Origin: Posidonia oceanica
Lineage: Eukaryota > Streptophyta > Magnoliopsida > Alismatales > Posidoniaceae
Length of the DNA stretch: 64,000 bases
Direction of reading: 5' to 3'
Assembly: GCA_037176725.1 (NCBI GenBank)
Contig: JAZBRS010000039.1
Coordinates: 20,372,001 to 20,436,000 of the forward strand
The notes beneath the pieces are model-generated. The model made no database searches. It was not told the origin of the DNA and saw nothing but the letters and a program-made list of their open reading frames with translations. The translations under genes were made by a program, and so were the position numbers. Shown here one piece after another: positions 33,720-42,867 of this stretch. Each line of letters opens with the position of its first letter. The first letter of the stretch is position 1.

Positions 33720-34774
33720 GTGGAATACTTGCACTTCTTTGATATCTCAGACCCCACCTTTGAGAAGGAGATCCTCTCGGAGCTTATCACATATGGAGAG
33801 GAAGATGATGCAGGCAAAGACGAGAATGATGATCCGTCACCTGAGTTCCGGCCCCATGATGACGATCCAGAAGGCCCCAACCTCCATGTCGAAGAGGAGA
33901 CAAAGGTTGTCAGCATTGGCACAGCAGAAGAAGTCAAAAAGGTTCGCATTAGCGCCCTTCTGTCGCCCCAGGCTAGAGCAGAATTCATTACATTCTTGAA
34001 GGAGTATGCGGATGTCTTCGCTTGGAGTTACGAGGATATGGTTGGCCTCGACATTGAGATAGTTGTGCACAACCTACCTTTGGACCCAGATGCAAGGCCA
34101 GTAAAGCAGAAGCTAAGGCGATGGCGACCGCAGTGGCTACTCATGATCAAGGAGGAGATCATGAAGCAGCACAATGTTAACTTCCTCAAGGTCGTCCTTT
34201 ACCTTGAGTGGCTTGCAAACGTCATGCTAGTGCCCAAGAAAGATGGACGAGTCCACATGTGCATCAACTACTGGGACCTGAACAAAGCGAGTCCTAGGGA
34301 TGATTTTGCACTACCGCACATTGACATTCTAGTCGATAACCCTGCAAGGCACAAAATGCTCTCCTTCATGGACGACTTCTCTGGCTATAACCAGATCAGA
34401 ATGGCAGAGGAGGATATGGAGAAAACATCATTCATTACCCCTTGGGGTGTCTTCTGCTACCAAGTCATGCCATTTGGGCTAAAAAATGCTGGCGCAACCT
34501 ATCAGAGGGCCATGACTGCACTTTTCCATGACCTCATGCATCAAGAAGTTGAGGTATACGTGGATGAAATGATTTCCAAAACCAAAGAGCCTGAGGATCA
34601 CCTTGCCTGCTTAAGGAAGCTCTTTGACCGCTTAAGAAAGTACAAGCTGCGCTTCAACCCCAGCAAATGCGTATTCGGGGTATCTTCTGGCAAGCTCCTG
34701 GGCTACAATGTTAGCCAGAGAGGGATTGAAGTGGACCCGATGAAGGCAAAAGCCATCGTGGACATGCCACCCCT
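33711..34774 (+). pseudogene. Reverse transcriptase, element B (active site altered)
   Basis: RT copies the element RNA into DNA. The frame opens after TAG at 33708. Landmarks: LLSPQARAEFITFLKEYADVFAWSYEDM; DARPVKQKLRRW; LVPKKDGRVHMCINYWDLNKASPRDDFALPHID (split here only for reference to positions about 34229-34325); SFMDDFSGYNQIRM; FCYQVMPFGLKNAGATYQR; and the catalytic box YVDE (34557-34568), where the family has YVDD. The second catalytic aspartate is therefore glutamate. A one-base deletion at about 34771-34774 shifts the frame, and TGA follows at 34793. By length and motif order it is a Ty3/gypsy RT of Tat type. Confidence 0.93.
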
Positions 34775-35389
34775 AGGACAGAGAAAGAGGTCTGAGGTCT
34801 ACTCGGATGCCTGTTGTATATTAGTCAGTTCATTGCACAGCTCACGCCTATCTGCGAACCGATCTTCAAGCTCCTGAAGAAGAATGCACAGATCAACTGG
34901 AGCGAGGAGTGCTAAGCTGCCTTTGATAAGATCAAGCAGCTTTTGACCAAGCCTCCTGTTTTGGTCCCTCCCACGCCAGGGAGACCTCTGCTTCTCTACC
35001 TCTCTACCACCGAGCATTCCATGGGCGCCATCTTGGGCCAGCATGATGAATCCAGTAGAAAGGAGCACGCAATTTATTACCTGAGCAAGAAATTCAATGA
35101 TTGCGAAGCCAGGTATAGCACAATGGAGAAGACCTGCTTATCCCTCTTCTAGGCTGCACAGAAGCTGAGGCATTACATGATGGCGTATCCAGTCCAGCTT
35201 CTATGCCGACATGACCCCATCAAGTTCCTCTTCCAGAAGCCAGCAATGGTAGGCAGATGCGTCAAGTGGCAGGTACTGTTGTCTCAATACGACATCACCT
35301 TTATCACGCAGCGAGCCATGAAGGGCCAAGCCATGGCAGATCACCTTGCAGACTTTCCTTTGCCTGAATACCAGCCTCTCCAAACGTAG
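34775..35389 (+). pseudogene. RT connection and first RNase H, element B
   Basis: This continues RT in the shifted frame (RTEKEV after the frameshift, then TGA at 34793). It covers the RT thumb (FIAQLTPICEPIFKLLKK) and the usual Ty3/gypsy RNase H: LLLYLSTTEHSMGAILGQ, AIYYLSKKF, YSTMEKTCLSLF, LRHYM. RNase H removes the RNA strand of the hybrid. The first expected acidic catalytic residue is not evident (TTEHS), which often happens in this lineage because a second RNase H follows. Stops: TAA at about 34913; TAG at 35150-35152 after CTCTTC, at a position where the family usually has tryptophan (CTGG to CTAG); and TAG at 35387-35389. Confidence 0.85.
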
Positions 35390-35935
35390 TTCCCGGATGA
35401 GGACATCCTCTTTGCAATGGAAGACTCTGAGGAGGACCCTGAGGACTTATGCCATTGGCAGTTGTACTTTGATGGCGCTGTCAACAAGAAGGGTCGAGGC
35501 ATAGGCGTAGTGCTGACCACGCCGTAAGGGCAGATGATCCCCTTTGCAAGGAAGCTGACCTTCAAATGCACTAATAATGAAGCAGAATATGAAGCATGCA
35601 TTCTAGGATTGAAGGTCGCGCTCGAGCATGAGGCGCAGAAGCTGCATGTGCACGGTGATGCCATGCTGGTGATTTCCCAAGTGAATGGCGACTAGAGAAC
35701 AAAGGATCCAAAGTTAGTGCCATATCACGAACACCTATTGAAGCTGATTGAACAATTTGCAAGCATCCACTTCTCGTACATGAACAGGGCAAGGAATGCA
35801 TACGCAGATGCGCTAGCAACCTTAGCGTCCTGGCTCAGTATACCTGAAGACCGAGTAGTGGATGTATCAGTTACATGCATGGAGCAGCCTGCGCATTGCA
35901 TGAGCATAGAAGAGGCGGATCCAGTAGAAGAGTAG
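35390..35935 (+). pseudogene. Second (archaeal-like) RNase H, element B
   Basis: A second RNase H domain between RT-RNase H and integrase is a hallmark of plant Tat elements. The acidic set is visible: WQLYFDGA (about 35457-35480), NNEAEYEA (about 35572-35595), HGDAMLVISQ (about 35650-35680) and NAYADALATLA (about 35795-35825). Stops interrupt it at about 35525 (TAA), 35694 (TAG in GACTAGAG, where the family usually has tryptophan) and 35933 (TAG). Apart from the stops the catalytic residues look intact. Assignment is from motif order and family knowledge, without a profile search. Confidence 0.83.
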
Positions 35936-37165
35936 CCTTGGTACTGTGACATCAAAGCCTTCCTAGAGTCTGGCAGCCACCCGCCTGGCACCTCAGTAGC
36001 AGATAGAAGAACTTTGGCACGTCTAGCGTCAAAGTATGTGTTAGGGGCAAGGCAGCTATACAGAAGGTCATATAGCCAGATGCTCCTACGCTGCTTGAGC
36101 AAGCCAGAGGCCGACAGGCTTATGCTCCAAGTTCATGCAGGGACATGTGGTCCGCATATGAATGGTGTGCTGCTGGCCAAGAAAATCATGTCGCAAGGCT
36201 ACTTCTGGTCAACCATGGAGGCAGACTGCTGCTAGTTCGTGCGAAGATGCCACAACTGCCAGATCCATGGTAATCTTATGCACGCTCCCCCGCAGGAATT
36301 GCATAGCATGTCCTCACCATGGCCCTTCTCCACTTGGGGGATTGATGTCATCGACGCTATACACCCTGCTGCATCGAATGGTCATCGCTTCATCCTAGTA
36401 GCGATAGACTATTTCACTAAGTGGGTGGAAGCAGCCTCCTACAAGGCAGTCACAGTTGCGGTGACAGAGAGGTTTATTAGAAATAACATCGTCACCCGAT
36501 ATGGGGTCCCGCATGCAATCATCTCTGACAACGGCTCAAACTTTATTGCAAAGAGGATCGAGGAATACCTGCAGAAGCACCAGATCAAGCATCATAGATC
36601 CTCGCCATATCGGCTGCAGATGAATGGAGTAGTGGAGTCTGCCAATAAAAACATTGTGAAAATAGTGAAGAAGATGGCAGAAACCCACAAAGACTGGCAT
36701 GACAAGCTCCCGTACGCACTCTAGGCATATAGAACCTCGGTGCGGACCTCGACAGGAGCCACCCTGTACTCATTGGCGTACGGCATGGAGGCAGTGCTGC
36801 CTGTCGAAGTGGAGATCCCTTCGCTGCGAATCCTGTGAGAAGCAGAATGGGTCGAGGACCGCTGTGCCCAACTCAACCTGATTGATGAGCGTAGATTGCA
36901 AGCAATGCACAACACTCACTGCTACCAGAAGCGGATGGCAAGAGCATACCTGAAGAAGGTGCGGCCCAGGAGCTTTCAGCTAGGAGACCTTGTCTTACGA
37001 GCCATCCTCCTGCCAGACGGTCGAGGCAAATTCCGACCCAACTGGCATGGCCCCTTTGTGGTGAAGCAGGCATTCTCAAGCGGCGCAGTAGTTCTTAAGG
37101 ACATGGACCAGACTAGGCAGTCAAAGCCGGTCAACGCATGCTACCTCAAGAAATACTATCAGTAG
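35936..37165 (+). pseudogene. Integrase, element B
   Basis: All three domains can be followed in one frame. N-terminal zinc-binding part: HAGTCGPHMNG, then CHNC (about 36134-36255), with a TAG at 36233. Catalytic core: WGIDVIDAI, YGVPHAIISDNGSNF and NGVVESANKNI, carrying the D, D and E of the catalytic triad. C-terminal part: GRGKFRPNWHGPFVV, a GPY/F-type motif, ending KKYYQ and TAG at 37163-37165, identical to the end in element A. Stops are TAG 36722-36724 (TGG in A) and TGA 36836-36838 (CGA in A). About five codons present in A are deleted after 36845. Broken but well preserved. Confidence 0.92.
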
Positions 37166-38682
37166 ACCAGCCCCTGCCTTCCAGAGCGTTCTCTCCCTTC
37201 CCATCCTTTGCATCCTCTGTTTCCTTGTCTATCTTTCTGCATTCCGACCCTGTCCCTTGCATTCTCACAATCTTTGCATATATCCTTGCATTTCCATCTC
37301 TTTCAGCATATCTCAAGCAAAAATCAAAAATTCCCAGCAAAAATCATGCATTGCATCTGACCTAATGATGAAATCGGATGTGCTTGCCTGCTATGGAAGG
37401 AGTCTACCCTGCTTCACCCGACACTACTTAGGTGTCTTAGCTAGTGAGGGAGCCACCTTTCAAGTGAGAACAGACGAAATAACCAAACCCTTTAGGATTT
37501 GCACCTCCTGAGGGAGATAAAATGCTAGGGTGTGAGCAAGAATGTGAGCCATAAAAGAGCATGTTTGAGCATGGGCATAAAAGAAAAAGCAAATAGAAGG
37601 CGAAGGCGAAAGTAGGCCCTAGAGATAGAGGCGTGTAGCATATCCCTGTCCCTCCGAACAACTTCGGAGATGGTCCACCATTTTGCACCTGGGAGCCCCA
37701 AACCCACTTCAAAACCCCGGCACCCATTACCTCTAAGCCAGGGATAGCGGAAGCCTGCAAAAAAAAAGAGAGAAGAAAAGAAAAGAACAAAAAAGAGAAA
37801 GAAGGCAAAAAAAAGAAGTAAGGAAAAAAGGAGGAAAGACAAAAGTCAACTCCAGAAAAAGAAAAAAGCAAGCAGCGCAATCCCGTCCCTTTACCTATCT
37901 TAGAGAGAGACTAAAGTTTGTGCCTAAGGGAATACACAAACCCTGCAAAGCCTTTAAACCTAGCAAGGCCTAGCAAGCAGCTCCCTAGCTTCAACCAGGT
38001 GCCCATTACCTCTAAGTCAAGGATAAGGGAAACCTACATGCCTATGAGGGAGCAAAAAGAAGCAAAAAGAGTAGGTGTAGGTCCTTGGGAGTTTGGCCTG
38101 GAGCTTGTCCTCAAATACCCACCACCCACGCACTGCAAATAACCATTTCCTGAGCGCCACCGACAAGTTAAGAGTTTGAGTAGAGTCTAGTGAGTCAGGG
38201 ACCCCTCTCTTCCTCTACAGCAGGCACTAAGCACTCCATATGCTAAGGGCTACAGCATATAAGCAAAAAATATGCATACATCTACAGCATTTGTTGTAAA
38301 CCATGCACATAGCCACGCATACCAAGCATAAACCATGCATGCATGCACAGCATCAGTCATTCCTCCCTTCTATCTTCCTGCTCTGCAAAACTTGGTTCGG
38401 CATTAAGACAGTACCTCTACTAAGCATGTGTCAACCTTCTTCAAGCTGCACTGGTCCAGAGCTCCGACCAACCACTTTCCCCAGTAGAACTACCTTTGTC
38501 TAAATATGTTCAATATCTGCACCCTGAATGCTAACTGCTGAACATGCTAAAATGCTAGTTTTGAAATCTACATCTTTACCAGCCAGTGGTTACATGCTTA
38601 CACCTGATCTGATGAACTGCAACTCTGATTACAGGTACCTGAGGTTTCTGCACCAGCAGCCTGCACTTTCTCTCCTGCACAA
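37166..38682 (+). other. Noncoding stretch between integrase and PMD ORF, element B
   Basis: No gene. It matches the same region of element A in order: a CTTGCATT pyrimidine-rich part, ctagtgagggagccacc (37440), an A-rich run (37755-37870), GTAGGTCC and GAGTCAGGGACCCCTCTC (38060-38210), and GCATGCA-rich DNA. Conservation in two families suggests a shared functional spacer or leader for the PMD ORF. Confidence 0.6.
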
Positions 38683-39884
38683 ATGGTTATCCTACTCTAG
38701 TCACTCCCATGCACTGCTCAGATGCCCTGTGAGAGTGGGTTGGCAAACTCACTGAAGTCGACCGCGAAAAGCTGCGCACTTGGGGTATTCCATCCAAGCT
38801 TCTGAAGGCAGCAAACGTTGAAGTAAGCCGACATCTCCTATGTGCTGCAGCAAGGTTCTGGAAGCTAGCGCACCATGTCTTCCACTTCGGCAGGATAGAG
38901 CTGACTCCTACGCTGGAGGAGGTGCACCGGATCTGCAGCTTCTCCAAGATCATGGGACCTCCAGTCTTCGTGAGGCGCGATGGGTACACTACGGTCCTGA
39001 GCCAGCTAACTGGGCTCTATGCCAAAGGCTGCCAGCAAAGATTAATCTGCATCAGTGGGCCCACGCCCCTACTTCGCCTAGCCCATTTTGATACAGTTAT
39101 GGAAAAGCGTGCTGAACTCGGAGATGAGCTGTGGCTCTGGGGATTCGTCACCCGCTTTCTAGGCAAACTGATCTTCACGCATGGCCAGATGACAGTTGCA
39201 ATCGAGATTGCTGAGATTGCACTTACAGTGGTGACCCGGTAGATCGACCTGGCACCAGTCGTCCTTGCAGAAACATAGCGCGGGTTGGACCGCATCGCAC
39301 ACCGCTGCCGCCACTTCCACGGCTGTGGAGCACTTGTGCAAATCTGGCTAGCTGCACACCTGGAGATGGATCTTTTGCGCCCTTAGAGGCATGCCATTGA
39401 AACCTACTGCAACAGCGGCCATGCAAGAACTATCAAGAGCGTGCCAGAGGAGTACCAGAAGCTGTCTGAGCTGACGGATGATGCAGTGACTTGGCGAATC
39501 ATCCCATCCACAGCTGAACCATTCACCATCTTCTTCGACGCTCACGACACGCAACTCGTGGTGCTGCCAGGATTCACCGAGGGAGTGGAGTACCACCCTA
39601 TCCGGGTCATGCGGCAGTTTGGCTTCCGACAGGGCATCTTTATTGATAGTACCGTGCCCAGGCTCACGCAAGCTTACCCACTCAGCACAATAGCATCCAC
39701 AGCAGAACTGGCAGACCTGATGCGGCATGGGGTCAAGTCTATAGACATTGCAGCTGTGAAGGGCTCAGGATGTACTTCTGAGTATGTCGCTGAGGTGCAG
39801 GGACTTTGGCCCCTCAACGAAATTCCTCCTGGCGCCCCCCAGTTTCCTAACTCCTGCAAAGTGAAGAAGGCTCGACTTGACTAG
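38683..39884 (+). pseudogene. Plant-mobile-domain-like ORF, element B (decayed)
   Basis: This is homologous along its whole length to the PMD-like ORF of element A (5400-6593). The start matches A at ATG 38683, followed by a one-base loss near 38690 and TGA at about 38729. Conserved blocks: LEEVHRICSFSKIMG, GDELWLWGFVTRFLGKLIF, HRCRHFHGCGALVQIWLAAHLEM, WRIIPSTAEPFTIFF and EYHPIRVMRQFGFRQ. Stops at about 39240, 39277 and 39384-39386 (the last is CAG in A). From 39387 to 39884 the frame is open and ends KKARLD. It lies downstream of integrase and upstream of the tandem array, the same position as in A. Function unknown. Confidence 0.78.
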
Positions 39885-40439
39885 GCATCTGTGCAGTTGT
39901 TCGTCTATTTAGCTCTTTTGAATCATGTTGTATCTTTTGGCCTACCAAAGGCGTGTAACCAGAGATTCACTCAATACAAAGACGTTTCGTGCCATTTGTT
40001 TGTGTTGCATGCCTTGCCTATTGCATATCTGTTCCTGCCAGGATGTTGCAGGGCCCGTATCAAGCACTTCAGAGCATTAGCCCATGCAAGCAGCCTAAAG
40101 CAGTCCCGCAAGAGATCTAGAGCAGTTCCCCCTGCAAGCATCATGCAACCTGCAGCCTCAGTAAGGGAGTTGCAGCAAAGCCACCCTGTAGTCAACATGC
40201 ACGCAAGAACCTCTGCAGACCCATGCATCGCTGCAACTGCCTTCGCCAGGATCGCTCTGGGCTGGCATCCCCAACTGCTCGTTTAGCAAACGTGTTAGTT
40301 TTGCCTGCATTTCCTTGCTTTCTCAATATTAGGGACGCCTCAGCTGTCCCCTAGTATCATCCCTGATACCAAGGGCATCTTTTTAGCTGCCCTCTGGTAT
40401 CACTCCCTCTCCCTTTTCCTTCTTTTTGTTGACTTCGCT
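39885..40439 (+). other. 3' noncoding region after PMD ORF, element B
   Basis: No gene. It shares with A the words gggctggcatccccaact and the following TTAGTTTTG (40258-40304), and the hairpin at 40348. Confidence 0.5.
40348..40375 (+). repeat. Imperfect hairpin matching the element A hairpin
   Basis: CCCCTAGTATC and GATACCAAGGG pair with two mismatches across a ~6-base loop. It lies at the place that has a perfect stem in A (7043-7069). The inner GTGTC/GACAC pair of A is GTATC/GATAC here, changed on both arms. Confidence 0.6.
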
Positions 40440-42420
40440 CCATGCGGATGAAGTCTTTCGCCTGCTTCCTTGTGCGAGGTCAGGCCCACTTGTTTCCTCG
40501 GGCGAGGACAAGCCCTGCTTGGCTCTGTGTGGACAAAGCCCCTGTCTGTTTCCTCGTGTGAGGATCAAACCAACTTGCTTCCTCGGGTGAGGACAAGCCT
40601 TGCGCAGCTCCGCACGGATGGAGCTTCCCTGTTTCCTCGGGCGAGGATCAGGCCCACTTATTCCTCAGCCGAGGATAAGCGTATGTGCACCCTGCTTGCT
40701 TCCTCGGGTGAGGACAAGCTCTTCTCGGACCCTGTATGCTCGGAGTCCTGCCCTATATCCTCGTGCGAGGATCAGCCCTTACGTGGCTTCGCTCCATGCA
40801 GACGATGCCCACGCTTGCCCTCGTCCTTTCATTTCCTACTTGCTTCCTCGGGCGAGGACAAGCCTTTTTTCTTATCGTGTGACTCCGCTCTATGCAGACG
40901 GAGTCCCGCTCACTTGCTTCCTCGGGCGAGGACAAGCCTCTTTCTTCTTCCCCTCTTACTTGTTTCCTCGGGCGAGGACAAGTCTTTTTCCTTTTTTGCG
41001 TGACTCCACTCCATGCGGACGGGGTCCCACTTGCTTGCTTCCTTGGGCGAGGACAAGTCTTTTTCCTTTTCTTGCTTGCTTCCTCGTGCGAGGACAAGCC
41101 CCCTACGACTTCGCTCTGTGTAGACGAAGTCCCTCCTGTTTCCTTGGGTGAGGATCAGGCCCACTTGTTTCCCCGGCCAGGGACGAGCCCCCCAGGTGAC
41201 TTCACACCGTGCGGACGAAGTCCCCTGTCTATCCCCTCGGGCAAGGATCAGACTGCTACTTGCTTTCTCAAGCGAGGACAAGCCCCCTTTGGATTCCGTC
41301 CACGTGGAATCCCCTGCTTGCTTCCTCGAGCGAGGACAAGCCTTTGCCGTCTCAATCCACATAGAGACCGCGCTTGCTTCCTCAGGCGAGGACAAGCTCT
41401 TCTCGAACCCCGTATGCTCAAAGTGCTGCCCTGTATCCTCGTGCAAGGATCAGCCCTTGCGTGGCTTCGCTCCGTGCGGACGATGCCCACGCTTGCCTAC
41501 CCCCTTTCTTTTCTTGCTTGCTTCCTCGAGCGAGGACAAGCTCTTCTCGGACCCCGTATGCTCGGAGTTCTACCCTGTCTCCTCGTGCGAGGATCAGCCC
41601 TTGCGTGGCTTCGCTCTGTGCGGATGATGCCCATGCTTGCCTGCCCCCTTTCTTTTCTTGCTTGCTTCCTCGGACGAGGACAAGCTCTTCTCGGACCCCG
41701 TATGCTCGAAGTCTTGCCCTGTATCCTCGTGCAAGGATCAGCCCTTGCGTGGCTTCGCTCCATACGGACAATGCCCACGCTTGCCTGCCCCCTTTCTTTT
41801 CTTACTTGCTTCCTCGGGAGAGGACAAGCTCTTCTCGGACCCCGTATGCTCGGAGTCCTGCCCTGTACCCTTGTGCGAGGATCAGCCCTTGCGTGGCTTC
41901 GCTCTATGCGGATGATGCCCATGCTTGCCTACCCCCTTTCTTTTCTTGCTTGCTTCCTCGAGCGAGGACAAGCTCTTCTCGGACCCCGTATGCTCGGAGT
42001 CCTACCCTGTATCCTCGTGCGAGGATCAGTCCTTGCGTGGCTTCGCTCCATGCAGACGATGCCCATGCTTGCCTGCCCCCTTTCTTTTCTTGCTTGCTTC
42101 CTCGGGCGAGGACAAGCTCTTCTCGGACCCCGTATGCTCGGAGTCTTGCCCTATATCCTCGTGCGAGGATCAGCCCTTGCGTGGCTTCGCTCCATACGGA
42201 CGATGCCAACGCTTGCCTACCCCCTTTCTTTTCTTACTTGCTTCCTTGGGCGAGGACAAGCTCTTCTCGGACCCCTTGTGCTCGGAGTCCTGTCCTGTAT
42301 CCTCGTGCGAGGATCAACCCTTGCGTGGCTTCGCTCCGTGCGGACAATGCCCATGCTTGCCTTCCCCCTTTCTCTTTCTTGCTTGTTTCCTTAGACGAGG
42401 ACAAGCTACTTCTATTTCCC
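40440..42420 (+). repeat. Tandem array with CCTCG-CGAGG cores; 144-bp unit in its second half
   Basis: The first half (about 40440-41370) has irregular 60-75-bp units around CTTCCTCGGGCGAGGACAAG. From about 41378 to 42384 the unit is regular. CTTCCTCG-like words start at 41521, 41665, 41809, 41953, 42097 and 42241, exactly 144 bp apart. Each unit has two inverted-repeat cores, CCTCGGGCGAGG and CCTCGTGCGAGG. Because 144 is a multiple of three and the unit lacks stops in several frames, overlapping ORFs of up to 500 codons appear (40892-42394 and others on both strands). I treat these as repeat artefacts. Confidence 0.92.
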
Positions 42421-42855
42421 CTGTGGGCTGGCAGCCCTAACTACTCGGTCGACAGTCGTCCAATTGTCTACCCCTTTTGCTTGTTGGGCTAGCAGCCCTA
42501 ACTACTGGGATGCCAAGCCCGTCAGTCTTGTCAGACGTCCCCTTTGTGAGCTCGGACTAATCGCCGAACCCATACATTGCATCGCAGCTTTCTTTGCATC
42601 CCTTCTACATCAGCACCGCATTCTTTTACTAACAGCATTGCATGGTAAATAGCTGCATCGACATGCATTGCATCTGCATTAGCACGCATTGCATTAGCAT
42701 TCGCATCTGCATCTGCATTGTGGCTCTGAGTCATGATTTCCAGTGCATCTGCCGGGTAAATGACTCGCGCCTACAGTGATTTGCGCTCCTACCGGCGTCA
42801 GGTAGGGTGTCTTGTCTAGCCTGAGCAGCGGTCTTGCTACCCTTGACCTCACTCA
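42421..42855 (+). other. Terminal 3' noncoding region of element B
   Basis: No gene. It has two copies of GGGCTGGCAGCCCTAACTACT-like words (42425 and 42487), then GCATTGCAT-rich DNA, then CTTGACCTCACTCAGGGAGG, the same closing block as in A. Confidence 0.5.
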
Positions 42856-42867
42856 GGGAGGGGCATC
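42856..42867 (+). promoter_or_regulatory. Polypurine tract, element B
   Basis: GGGAGGGGCATC directly precedes the 3' LTR (TGTAAGCACC at 42868). Confidence 0.88.

Noticed and set aside
40892..42394. 500-codon ORF and overlapping ORFs on both strands
   Set aside because: They follow from a stop-free 144-bp tandem unit. The peptide is a simple repeat and equally long ORFs exist in other frames.
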